Below are positions 1-6,736 of a stretch of DNA of 9,469 nucleotides, one piece after another; within the stretch, counting starts at the first letter, position 1; every line of letters starts with the position of its first letter. The stretch spans positions 1 through 9,469 of the forward strand of contig JAJRYP010000071.1 of assembly GCA_024275695.1 (NCBI GenBank), given 5' to 3'. The notes beneath the pieces were generated by a model. The model saw only the letters and a program-made list of their open reading frames with translations. It did no database searches and was not told the origin of the DNA. The stretch is from Patescibacteria group bacterium (GTDB taxonomy: Bacteria > Patescibacteriota > Gracilibacteria > UBA1369 > PNNO01). Both the position numbers and the translations under genes were made by a program.

Positions 1-213
1 ATTAAAATTAATTGTTGAATCCGCGGCCAAAACGCTTTTCCCTTCCGTATCCATCATAATTTCAACGGTTCCGTCGCATCCTTCAATCAGATTATTGTTG
101 TCTTTAAAATAAAAAGTAGCCGCGAGCGCTTCCGGCATAATCATCATAAACCCCATGATTAAAAGCAGGAGGTGCGAAAAACTACGTTTTGTGAGAGATA
201 TATTTAATTTCAT
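1..213 (-). CDS. Secreted cohesin-like protein, N-terminal part (3' end outside window)
   Basis: Partial gene: the first 71 codons are present and the frame is still open at base 1. The product starts MKLNISLTKRS, followed by a hydrophobic stretch and a likely signal-peptidase site after PEALA (about residue 31). The mature start, with FYFKDNN, then GCDGTVEIMMDTEGKS and AADSTINFN, resembles the first strands of cohesin domains, where a short strand is followed by V.V.VDT.G..VNA.D..L.F. Cohesins are beta-sandwich modules that bind dockerins, and the gene immediately upstream encodes a dockerin-like C-terminus, which strengthens the reading. The ATG at 211-213 is 57 nt after the upstream stop and sits just behind an extended -10 promoter. 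It has no Shine-Dalgarno sequence. Only about 40 mature residues are visible, so the call could be wrong; another Ig-like adhesin domain is the main alternative. Confidence 0.6.
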   Translation of the reverse strand, partial: MKLNISLTKRSFSHLLLLIMGFMMIMPEALAATFYFKDNNNLIEGCDGTVEIMMDTEGKSVLAADSTINFN

Positions 214-236
214 TTTTGTTTTAATTTTGTCTAAAT

Positions 237-245
237 ATTATATCA
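237..245 (-). promoter_or_regulatory. Extended -10 promoter for the cohesin-like gene
   Basis: On the minus strand the sequence reads TGATATAAT, a perfect -10 hexamer (237-242) preceded by the TGn extension (243-245). No good -35 hexamer is present at 17 nt, as is common for extended -10 promoters. Transcription would start near 230, giving a leader of about 17 nt before the ATG at 213. It lies in the 57-nt gap after the dockerin-like gene, so the downstream gene probably has its own transcript, possibly in addition to readthrough. Confidence 0.55.
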
Positions 246-270
246 TAAAACGAGGTCTTTTAAAAGGCTT

Positions 271-1677
271 TTATTGAGCGGATGAAGCAAAATATTCACC
301 TTCTTCTCTGTAATTCCAAAGCAAAACGGCAATATCAATGGCGTTTACGATTTCTTCTTTTGTAAGATCGTTGACATTCGGGCCTTCATTTCGGTAGGAA
401 CCAAGCATTCTCGCGATATCCAAGGCATTTATATAGTTGTCGTCATACGTATCGCCGGCGGTTAATTCAAATGTATCGGCAAAGGTGAAGTCGAGCTCCA
501 CGCGCTCCGTTGTTTCGAGAATAATCACGTCTCTAATGATTTTTGTATTATGCGCCTCTCCGTTTAGAGCAATATCGTAAGTTCCCGTTAGGATTTCTCT
601 TTGATATTCTTTAAGACCGTAAGAATCCAAAGCGATATTATCGGTTTCTACGCTTTGAGCACCGTGTTTAAAGAAAATCAACTGAGAATTAAGCCCCAGG
701 TTTGGAGTAGAATCGATAATTGTACGATATTCAGGTCTTCCCTTAATGTCAAAAATAACATCTACAAAAGCCTCGTCTTCACATAAAGAACTACAGCCGT
801 CGCCGTCTACCAAATTACCATCATCACACTGTTCTCCGGCGTCCAAATTGCCGTCTCCGCATTCCGGCTCCTCTGTCGGAGGGCGTCCGCCGCCGCCACC
901 GCCGCCGCCACCGCCGGTGTCTTCAAACTGAGTCGAAAATTCCACGTCCGAATAAGGACTCAAACCTTCATTTGTTAACGGGTCGGGGTCGTTATCTTTA
1001 CTTTGAACGTCGTAAAAATATGTTTCGCCTATAGTCAGTCCCGTGAATGTATGCGAATATGTTTGCGAAGCGTTTTTACAATCAATCCATCCACTTTCGG
1101 CTACGGTAGCGGCCATCGGATCCAATGCAAAATTTTCAAGGCCGGCTCGCACGTTACAAGTAAGATTTACCGCGTCCACACCGTCCACAACGCCGTTGTT
1201 ATCAAAATAAATTGTGTTGCTGTTGCCTTCGGTTGTGCCAGGCTCAGCGTGGATGTTTGGAGCGGGGAGTGCCGAGGTGGGGGTGCAGGTGGCCCAAACC
1301 CCAGAACTTTCAATAGAGCTGGCTATAGAGATATGCTCAAGATTATAGGTCCAACCAATAACTAGATTAGGAATAACAAGAATCTCGTCTGCTGTCGGCA
1401 AATCTACGCTTGTTAAAGAAACTCCAGGTCCTTGTGGTCCATGAATCCATACTCTTTGAAGAGTAATATTCGATGTAAGACTTTTATCCCAAGTTAGTTC
1501 GCATTGGCCGGTTCCAGGCATATATCCAGGAGTTTCAAGGAAATTTGTAGCATCAAGAGGGCGGACAGTTGTTATTAAATTTATTGATGCAGCTTGCGAA
1601 AAAAGAATGTCGGCATTTAGAAATAAAAGCATAACAGACATTATAAGCAGTATAACTTTTGCGAAGGCGTTGTTCAT
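271..1677 (-). CDS. Secreted multidomain protein with DUF4215 repeat and C-terminal dockerin-like domain
   Basis: A 468-residue exported protein with a signal peptide to about residue 30 (cleavage near SQA/A). Two beta-rich, fibronectin-III-like domains follow (about 35-135 and 138-250); the second shows the L..GETYFYDV pattern typical of Fn3 strands. A run of ten glycines (255-264) is a flexible linker. Residues 273-299 form a Myxococcus-type cysteine-rich repeat (DUF4215-like): CGDGN, GEQCDDGN, DGDGC and a last Cys, with Cys273, 284, 295 and 299. A further beta domain (about 303-400) precedes a dockerin-like pair of loops. Loop 1 has D409, D413, N417 and D420; loop 2 is degenerate, with D437, E441, N445 and D448. 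Dockerins bind cohesins with calcium, and the next gene starts with a cohesin-like domain. It has its own promoter and follows a terminator. No enzymatic domain was recognised, so its role is probably structural or adhesive. Confidence 0.8.
   Translation of the reverse strand: MNNAFAKVILLIMSVMLLFLNADILFSQAASINLITTVRPLDATNFLETPGYMPGTGQCELTWDKSLTSNITLQRVWIHGPQGPGVSLTSVDLPTADEILVIPNLVIGWTYNLEHISIASSIESSGVWATCTPTSALPAPNIHAEPGTTEGNSNTIYFDNNGVVDGVDAVNLTCNVRAGLENFALDPMAATVAESGWIDCKNASQTYSHTFTGLTIGETYFYDVQSKDNDPDPLTNEGLSPYSDVEFSTQFEDTGGGGGGGGGGRPPTEEPECGDGNLDAGEQCDDGNLVDGDGCSSLCEDEAFVDVIFDIKGRPEYRTIIDSTPNLGLNSQLIFFKHGAQSVETDNIALDSYGLKEYQREILTGTYDIALNGEAHNTKIIRDVIILETTERVELDFTFADTFELTAGDTYDDNYINALDIARMLGSYRNEGPNVNDLTKEEIVNAIDIAVLLWNYREEGEYFASSAQ
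886..915 (-). repeat. Ten-glycine codon run (linker)
   Basis: Thirty bases encode ten consecutive glycines, mostly GGC and GGT codons, ending in GGA. They separate the Fn3-like half from the disulfide repeat and dockerin-like half of the protein. Such GC-rich triplet runs can vary in length by slippage. Confidence 0.85.
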
Positions 1678-1701
1678 GATTTATTTTTATTTTATATAAA
1701 T

Positions 1702-1730
1702 ATTATACTACAAAACGCAGCCTAATGCAA
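1702..1730 (-). promoter_or_regulatory. Sigma70-type promoter for the dockerin-like gene
   Basis: On the minus strand TTGCAT (1725-1730) is followed after exactly 17 nt by a perfect TATAAT (1702-1707). The predicted start is near 1695, giving a short A/T-rich leader of roughly 17 nt to the ATG at 1677. The site lies just downstream of the terminator that ends the previous transcript. Confidence 0.6.
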
Positions 1731-1761
1731 TTCGTTGGTGCCAATAAACTGTATTTATGCT

Positions 1762-1792
1762 AAAAAAACCGCCCTTTTAAAGGGCGGTTTTT
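1762..1792 (-). terminator. Intrinsic terminator after the longer DUF916-like gene
   Basis: On the minus strand an 11-bp stem (AAAAACCGCCC paired with GGGCGGTTTTT, loop of 7 nt) ends in a run of seven T. It begins 17 nt past the stop codon at 1810. The structure is nearly symmetrical and would also work on the plus strand, although no plus-strand gene is present. Confidence 0.9.
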
Positions 1793-1809
1793 AATAATGT
1801 TATCAAAAA

Positions 1810-3123
1810 CTATTTATGTTCCAATTTTGCTATTTTTTTTCTCATTTTGCGATAACTACTTATGCCTTTGTAAACAATTAAAACTATTAATACCAGGATA
1901 GCTATAGCAATAAGAATTTGCCACCATGTCATTACGTAAAAAGTGGTTGTTTCTTCCAAAATGGTATTACTTTCCCCATATGTAAGTTTAAAAGTTGCAG
2001 TGTAAGCACCAAGAGTAAAGCCTTCATTCCATTCTAGATCATTTCCAGAAAAAACAGTTTCTTGCTCTCCCAATAAAAATCCATCATTTTTAGTAACATC
2101 TGTTTCATAGATACTCACACCGAAAAGATTTTTAATACTTAACGATGCTTTATAGGCTGTAGCTCGTGGATTCTTGTTTGCAATTTTAGCTGTAAATGTA
2201 GCTGGCAAAGTTTGAAAAAGCGTGTGGTCTGCACTAAAGGCTGATATTTCAACATTTTCTGATACGGAAACAGCAGCTTCTTTTTCAAAAAACGTTTTCT
2301 CTGTTCCCCAGAAGCCTGCAATTTTTGCAATATAATCTCCAGCAGGAATATTTCTATTTTTCCATGCTGTTTTTACCTCTACTTCAGCACCAGGGAAAAT
2401 ATATTGAGAAGGGAACGATACGTTGATGTTGTCTAAAGTTTCAATTTCACCCTGCTCATCTATACGCTTAACAATTTTTTCGATTTTATTTCCTTCTTGG
2501 TCATATATTTCTATGCGTGCACTTATTGTTTCTGGAACTCCTCCTGAATTAATAAATTTTGATACAAATGCAATCTCTCCTGCCTTTGCAGCTTCGTCGT
2601 CTATTTCAAAAGAAAGAAAATCTACTTTCCTTTCAATATCTCCAGCTATAATAATATCAATTGTTTTTGCGATAGCCGTACTTACACCCAGGCCCGTCCC
2701 GCTGTTATCAGTTCCAGCCGGCAATTCTTTCATCGTGATAATTGCATGGTAATCACCAGGGCTAACATCTTCAGGAACATCAATCACCACATCTATATTT
2801 TGTGCTTCCCCTGGATTCAAAGCGAGCTTTAAAGGAGAAACTTGTATCCAATTTTTTAATAAATGCCCTTCTGGTAATTCAGAATTTGTTTCGTCTATTT
2901 TAACTCTTCGCCCTGAAGCATTGATTATTGCTGAAGCAATCTCGACATTGACATCAATTGCTAAATCGCTGGAATTAGTAAGGCGCATGCTGCTCTTATA
3001 GGTTTGTCCTGGAGCCAGCTCAAGTTCAAAATTTTCGGACGACATCGATAAGGCGTATGTTGTACTTAAAAATAGTCCAAAAGAAAAACAGGACGCAATT
3101 AGAAGTGTGAAAAATTTTCTCAT
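1810..3123 (-). CDS. DUF916-like (WxL-interacting-protein-like) membrane-anchored surface protein, long form
   Basis: A 437-residue protein read from the ATG at 3123. It starts MRKFFTLLIAS, with cleavage likely after STTYA (about residue 24). Residues about 27-150 match the DUF916 pattern: an Ig-like fold with a GQTYKSSMRLTN strand, the LLKNWIQVSPLKLALNPGE tryptophan segment and a VPEDVSPGDYHAIITM strand. Two further Ig-like beta domains follow (about 165-285 and 287-397), one more than in the related 354-residue protein in this window. A membrane helix at about 399-418 is followed by a Lys/Arg-rich cytoplasmic tail ending KLEHK. In Firmicutes this architecture holds WxL proteins at the wall; the likely client here is the 270-residue secreted protein encoded just upstream. 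An in-frame ATG at 3171 is rejected because it lies on the -10 element. The coding sequence is CpG-poor compared with the operon at 4297-9469. Confidence 0.8.
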   Translation of the reverse strand: MRKFFTLLIASCFSFGLFLSTTYALSMSSENFELELAPGQTYKSSMRLTNSSDLAIDVNVEIASAIINASGRRVKIDETNSELPEGHLLKNWIQVSPLKLALNPGEAQNIDVVIDVPEDVSPGDYHAIITMKELPAGTDNSGTGLGVSTAIAKTIDIIIAGDIERKVDFLSFEIDDEAAKAGEIAFVSKFINSGGVPETISARIEIYDQEGNKIEKIVKRIDEQGEIETLDNINVSFPSQYIFPGAEVEVKTAWKNRNIPAGDYIAKIAGFWGTEKTFFEKEAAVSVSENVEISAFSADHTLFQTLPATFTAKIANKNPRATAYKASLSIKNLFGVSIYETDVTKNDGFLLGEQETVFSGNDLEWNEGFTLGAYTATFKLTYGESNTILEETTTFYVMTWWQILIAIAILVLIVLIVYKGISSYRKMRKKIAKLEHK

Positions 3124-3161
3124 GAGACAAAAATTAGTTAAAAAATAAAAATACCTTCGCG

Positions 3162-3190
3162 ATAATATCATTTACATGCATCAAAAACAA
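3162..3190 (-). promoter_or_regulatory. Promoter for the long DUF916-like gene, overlapping the preceding terminator
   Basis: On the minus strand TTGTTT (3185-3190), 17 nt, then TATTAT (3162-3167) preceded by TGA, which is an extended -10. The -35 hexamer consists of the distal bases of the terminator hairpin and the start of its T tract. The predicted start near 3155 gives a leader of about 32 nt to the ATG at 3123 and leaves the ATG at 3171 outside the transcript. Confidence 0.6.
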
Positions 3191-3219
3191 GCCCATTTGT
3201 TTAACAAATGGGCTTGTTT
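3185..3219 (-). terminator. Intrinsic terminator after the 270-residue secreted protein gene
   Basis: A perfect 16-bp inverted repeat (AAACAAGCCCATTTGT and its complement) surrounds a 3-nt loop at 3201-3203. On the minus strand the stem runs into a tract of five T. It begins 24 nt past the stop codon at 3243. It would make the upstream gene largely monocistronic. Confidence 0.9.
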
Positions 3220-3242
3220 AAGTAACTTTCAATCTAATAAAA

Positions 3243-4055
3243 TTAGATTGTAATAGTATAAGTAGCAGTCATTGAGTATGTATCAGCTGCAGTTCCACTG
3301 TCTACACCAACACCAAAACGAGTAACAAATTCATCTGCACTTAAACCAGCAGCAGTGTTATCATAAATTACTTGTCCATTAGTATTTTCAAGACCATGGT
3401 AGCAAGGTTCTGCACCACCACCACAAGTAGCCAGGTCATAATCATTGGCTGTAGTGTAAGTAACACCAAATGCAGTTCCGTCATCAGCATTCATAAGTGC
3501 ATCAAGAGTAGCAGAGTCACTAACAACATAGAACCCGTGTTCTTCGTCAGTAGCGGCATATGGAGTTGTGGTTTCGTTGTTGTCTAAGTCATAGTCAAAA
3601 CCAATTGTTCCAGCACCAGCAATATCGTCGATATCAGCTGTTCCACCAGCGTTGTCAAATGCATCTGCTTTAAGATCAATTTGCCATGTAAGATCGTTTG
3701 TCGAAATAGTGGCTTTACAGTCACCATAACCGAAAGCATTGAAGTTTTCACCTGTTAGTGAGCTAGCCGGGTTACCACCAAGTGTGGTATATACAGCTGT
3801 ACCAGCAGGAGTATAATCATCAGCAGGATCATCAGCAATACCATCAGTCCCGGCTCCTGTAAAGTCACCAGGCTGAACTAGCCCAAGACTAGTGCCAGTC
3901 CATTGATAAGTACCACTTAAAGTCCAACAAGCCGCAGAGATAGAAGTTGCACTTCCTACAGTTGTATTAACTGTAACGCTTGAAGATTGTGCATAAGCAA
4001 CCGACGAAACCGTGACCATTAAAGCAAGTGCAGCTAAAGCGATAAGCTTTTTCAT
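3243..4055 (-). CDS. Secreted acidic four-cysteine protein, candidate WxL-like major surface protein
   Basis: A 270-residue protein with a clear signal peptide (MKKLIALAALALM, cleavage after SVAYA at residue 22). The mature chain is beta-rich, rich in Ala, Thr, Gly and Asp, and very poor in Lys and Arg, hence strongly acidic. It has four cysteines: C43 (SAACWTL), C113 (GYGDCKATIS), and C211 and C218 (the CGGGAEPCYHGL segment). The end, SMTATYTITI, is a typical terminal beta strand. The GxC strand, the CPC[WY]H-type pair and the TAT-x-T end recur in the C-terminal domain of the giant protein at 6737-9469. No database family was recognised with certainty. A strong promoter, long leader and own terminator point to high expression. 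Its gene neighbour is a DUF916-like anchor, so a diverged WxL-like wall protein or a subunit of a surface layer or fibre is inferred. Confidence 0.75.
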   Translation of the reverse strand: MKKLIALAALALMVTVSSVAYAQSSSVTVNTTVGSATSISAACWTLSGTYQWTGTSLGLVQPGDFTGAGTDGIADDPADDYTPAGTAVYTTLGGNPASSLTGENFNAFGYGDCKATISTNDLTWQIDLKADAFDNAGGTADIDDIAGAGTIGFDYDLDNNETTTPYAATDEEHGFYVVSDSATLDALMNADDGTAFGVTYTTANDYDLATCGGGAEPCYHGLENTNGQVIYDNTAAGLSADEFVTRFGVGVDSGTAADTYSMTATYTITI

Positions 4056-4180
4056 TTTTGTTTTTGGTTAATTATAAAGCTTTACAATTATCCCTTTTCC
4101 CCTTTATGCCCCTTTTGTTACGTCTCGACCAAAACGATAACAATTATAGAAATGATAGTCGTATTTTTATTTTGTGTTCA
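4056..4180 (-). promoter_or_regulatory. Long 5' leader of the 270-residue protein mRNA
   Basis: About 125 nt separate the predicted transcription start from the ATG. The leader contains a possible small hairpin (4117-4141: GTTA, bulged T, CGT pairing with ACGTAAC). It also has a purine tract with three G runs (4091-4116, reading AAAAGGGG, AAAGGGG and AAAAGGG on the minus strand). The tract is about 35 nt from the ATG, too far for a Shine-Dalgarno role. Bases next to the start are A-rich. The length could serve mRNA stability, as in abundant surface-protein transcripts; no known riboswitch was recognised. A second TATAAT at 4071-4076 lacks a usable -35. Confidence 0.4.
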
Positions 4181-4186
4181 TGTAAT

Positions 4187-4215
4187 ATTATATAACATCA
4201 GACAAACAAAGTCAA
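4187..4215 (-). promoter_or_regulatory. Strong sigma70-type promoter for the 270-residue protein gene
   Basis: On the minus strand TTGACT (4210-4215), a 17-nt spacer and TATAAT (4187-4192). This matches 11 of 12 consensus positions with ideal spacing, the best promoter in the window. The start is predicted near 4180. Confidence 0.8.
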
Positions 4216-4296
4216 ACATTAAATTTTCGTCGATTTAGCCTTTTTGTTGCGTTTTTTTGGCTTATACCACCAAAAATGACAATCTTTTTTATCTCT

Positions 4297-4923
4297 TTAA
4301 TCTATCCAAATTGTCAGTTCTATGCCGTCGGTATAGTTGGGCGAAGCATGAACTTCCGCATCCACGGAGGCAAAAACATATAAATTAATACCTTCAACGG
4401 CGGAGGTTGTCTGAGCTTGTTCATCAAACAGCTGGGTGTTTCCCGATTCAACTGCGCACGCGCTGTTTTGTGCGTTGCATGCGGTTGGCGTTAGAGTTTG
4501 AGTGCCGGTTGCTCCGTCCGTGAACCAAACTCCCCATTCGGAGTGGCTGGAAAGAGCGTCCGAGAGATCGCATATGTTTGATACTTCAACACAGTCGGCA
4601 ATAATATCCGGATGAGTTGTCAGTCCGGCATCACGGAGCATGTCGGCCTCATATGTGCCGCTTAAACCCGAACCGCCGTTGTATTCACGAAAAGCCAGAT
4701 CCCACGGTTCGTTTGCGCGGACGGTGAATTCGCAGCTGCCCATATCGCTGTCCGCGTTTAAAACGAGCTGAATTCCGCTTGCGCATCCTCCGACATTTAT
4801 TTCCAGATAGTTATCCACCGTCATAGATATGTCAAACGTGTCGGACGCGGCATACGCAACGCTTGTGACCGCTATTGTTGCCGTTAAACTTATTATGATC
4901 GTCAATGTTTTTATTTTTTTCAT
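4297..4923 (-). CDS. Secreted six-cysteine protein, candidate WxL-like partner of the DUF916-like protein
   Basis: A 208-residue protein with a signal peptide (MKKIKTLTIIISLTA, cleavage after SVAYA at residue 25). The SVAYA end is shared with the 270-residue protein. The mature start, DTFDISMTVDNYLEI, is beta-rich. Cysteines are at 47, 64, 111, 118, 149 and 156; two pairs have C-x6-C spacing. The GSCEFTV strand is followed by a literal W-D-L (74-76), and the chain ends IELTIWID, close to the LTLW end of the giant protein. Its ATG overlaps the TGA of the upstream DUF916-like gene (ATGA), so translation is probably coupled. This overlap also supports TGA being a real stop here. It is the last gene of the operon, and no clear intrinsic terminator was found after it. 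The function is inferred from context; the family itself was not recognised. Confidence 0.75.
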   Translation of the reverse strand: MKKIKTLTIIISLTATIAVTSVAYAASDTFDISMTVDNYLEINVGGCASGIQLVLNADSDMGSCEFTVRANEPWDLAFREYNGGSGLSGTYEADMLRDAGLTTHPDIIADCVEVSNICDLSDALSSHSEWGVWFTDGATGTQTLTPTACNAQNSACAVESGNTQLFDEQAQTTSAVEGINLYVFASVDAEVHASPNYTDGIELTIWID

Positions 4924-5984
4924 TTTCGGGTAGATTTATGTATTTTTCGCATGATTTTACGCAACTTTTTTCTCGATGCTTTTACCGGTTTAAATATGTG
5001 TCGTATATTGTACGCAATACATAATATCAACGCTGTTATTGTTAAAGCAATAATTGTTATATAGGGAAATGAACCTGATTGTTTTAACGCCGCGCTGCGA
5101 AGGGCGCTTATGTCTACTTCGCCAATTGAAGTTTCGTGTACTGTTATCTCGCGATCATTCGTTAGTTCAATCACCGTTTTTGCCTGTAATTTGTCTTTGT
5201 TTTCCGTGTAGCCGGTGAATACGGCGGTATAAATTCCGGGCTTTAAGTCTTTTAATTTGAAATCTGTTTTGTAAGTTTTTTTGCTTGAGGGTAAAATGTT
5301 ATGTTTTCCTTCATTTATCGGTAGTTTTTGTACAATATTTCCGTTTTTGTCGATTACTTCAATTATTCCTTCGGGGGAACTGTGAACGTTTCCGTTATTT
5401 TCCATTACTATTTCAAACATGGCGCTATCTTCCGAATCCTTAATAACCATGAAGTTTTGAATTGCAACTTTTTCACGAAGATTTCCTTCAACTTTTAAGA
5501 GCACAAGGTGCGCCACGCGAACGTTCAGGTTTATCGATACGCCGGCGGTTGATTGCTCTCGGTTAAGCGGGGCGCTTTCAACAAACAGTGCTCCGTAATA
5601 TCCTTTTGACTGCGCGCCCTCGGATATTTGAATTTTATATGGGATTATTTTCTTTTCTTTGGGGCCGATGGTCAGGTCGTTTTCGGGGAGGATAAACCAG
5701 TCTTTAAGGCTGTGAGCATAGCCCGTGTCGCGTCCGTCGATAAACAAAAGGCTTTCCGTTTCGTTGTTTACCATAAAATCGGATGTCGAAATCTTTATAA
5801 GACGCGGTTCGTCGGTGGTGTTTCGAACTGTTAATTGTCCTTCGACGATGTCTCCCGGATGGCCGGAATATTCAACCCGGAGTGGCGAGGCCCCCAACGC
5901 GAACGTTGTCGCGGCTGTTGCCGTCATTATGGCAACGGATGCAAAAATTGTCGCCGCCGATTTGTTAAGAATTTTTGCGAACAT
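4920..5984 (-). CDS. DUF916-like (WxL-interacting-protein-like) membrane-anchored surface protein, short form
   Basis: A 354-residue protein with an N-terminal signal peptide (to about residue 30, TTFALGA). A DUF916-like domain follows at about 33-145: SPLRVEYSGHPGDIVEGQL, the SLKDWFILP tryptophan segment, a GPKEKK turn and the SKGYYGALFVES strand. A second Ig-like domain covers about 150-275. A membrane helix (306-326, ITIIALTITALIL) leads into a strongly basic cytoplasmic tail. This signal, DUF916, second domain, helix and basic tail order is that of Firmicutes WxL-interacting proteins, which bridge peptidoglycan and WxL proteins. It starts 4 nt after the 247-residue gene and overlaps the 208-residue gene by 4 nt. 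It is therefore co-produced with candidate clients on both sides. It has no catalytic residues; the role is scaffolding or anchoring. Confidence 0.85.
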   Translation of the reverse strand: MFAKILNKSAATIFASVAIMTATAATTFALGASPLRVEYSGHPGDIVEGQLTVRNTTDEPRLIKISTSDFMVNNETESLLFIDGRDTGYAHSLKDWFILPENDLTIGPKEKKIIPYKIQISEGAQSKGYYGALFVESAPLNREQSTAGVSINLNVRVAHLVLLKVEGNLREKVAIQNFMVIKDSEDSAMFEIVMENNGNVHSSPEGIIEVIDKNGNIVQKLPINEGKHNILPSSKKTYKTDFKLKDLKPGIYTAVFTGYTENKDKLQAKTVIELTNDREITVHETSIGEVDISALRSAALKQSGSFPYITIIALTITALILCIAYNIRHIFKPVKASRKKLRKIMRKIHKSTRK

Positions 5985-5988
5985 ATGT

Positions 5989-6732
5989 TTAAGGAGTTGT
6001 TGACACTATTATCGTTGTTGTGAAATTTCCCAGAGTCGAGCTGTTATACGCGTAAGTATCGGGAGTTGTCGTCCAGACAACGTTTGCCTGAGCGCTAATA
6101 TCAAACTGGCATTGAGTCTGAAAGCATGTTGTGTTGGTCGCGTGAATAATTGTATCAGCATTATCCGCGTATTCAATATCAAAAAGGTATTCATCCGGCG
6201 CGGTCGCGTTCGCGTTGTACGCGATGCCGCTGCACGCCGTTTCGGAGTCCGTTTGAACGGCGGATTGTAACGGCGTTGTTACGTTTTCAACCCTGTATCC
6301 CAGTTGCTCGTTTACAGTGTCGCTTCCGTCCGTTTTGATAACGCAGGTTGATGTGTTATCTATGTCGGTCATAGTGTCCGATCCGGCAGAGTCGCTTAAA
6401 TTTCCCGGAGCCGATTTTGAGTATGAAATATTAATGTCTTCCCGGGGGTCGTTATGTTCGACGGTTACGGTACAACTGCCGGTTCCGTACCGGTTCGCCG
6501 TCGTCGATTGAAGATTTCCGCCGCCCGATTTTTCGATCGTTAATGTTGCGCAGGCCGCGTCAATCGCCTGATATGTCGCGTTGGAAACTTGCAATGAAAT
6601 GGTATCCGAATCGTATGTGCTTGTGTACGTGTCCGCGTATGTTATAGCGAACAGTACGATTGATACGGCGCTTACCGCGCCGACCAGCGAAAGTATTTTA
6701 AACAACCTGTTTTTTAGTTTGTTTGTTTTCAT
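5989..6732 (-). CDS. Secreted six-cysteine beta-rich protein of the DUF916 operon
   Basis: A 247-residue protein with a long basic n-region (MKTNKLKNRLFK) and hydrophobic core, cleaved near TYA at about residue 33. The mature part is rich in Thr, Ser, Asn and Asp. Cysteines are at 61 (DAACATL, like SAACWTL of the 270-residue protein), 87 (GTGSCTVTV), 130, 167, 203 and 208. The GxC strand followed by a polar turn and an INI strand matches the giant protein's GYCQISV region. The end, NFTTTIIVST, is a terminal beta strand. It begins 4 nt after the giant gene's stop and ends 4 nt before the DUF916-like gene, so it is in the same operon. No enzyme or sortase motif is present. It is likely a small surface subunit held by the DUF916-like protein; the family assignment is inference. 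Confidence 0.75.
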   Translation of the reverse strand: MKTNKLKNRLFKILSLVGAVSAVSIVLFAITYADTYTSTYDSDTISLQVSNATYQAIDAACATLTIEKSGGGNLQSTTANRYGTGSCTVTVEHNDPREDINISYSKSAPGNLSDSAGSDTMTDIDNTSTCVIKTDGSDTVNEQLGYRVENVTTPLQSAVQTDSETACSGIAYNANATAPDEYLFDIEYADNADTIIHATNTTCFQTQCQFDISAQANVVWTTTPDTYAYNSSTLGNFTTTIIVSTTP

Positions 6733-6736
6733 TTTT

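Noticed and set aside
1003..1365. Plus-strand open frame of 120 codons
   Set aside because: It is antisense to the Fn3-like part of the dockerin-like gene, which has clear domains. No start signals or recognisable product were seen.
3124..3171. Upstream in-frame ATG at 3171 giving 16 more residues to the long DUF916-like protein
   Set aside because: It overlaps the extended -10 element, and the added residues (RRYFYFLTNF) would precede an already complete signal peptide. The ATG at 3123 fits better.
4071..4076. Second TATAAT close to the ATG at 4055 as the main promoter
   Set aside because: The hexamer at the -35 position reads GAAAAG and there is no TGn extension; the upstream TTGACT-N17-TATAAT is far better.
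4091..4116. G-quadruplex in the leader of the 270-residue gene
   Set aside because: Only three G runs are present in the tract, and a fourth of three or more G is missing nearby.
4211..4290. Possible terminator after the 208-residue gene (short AGCC/GGCT and TTTTTGG/CCAAAAA pairings)
   Set aside because: The stems are short or A/T-only, and no T tract follows on the minus strand.
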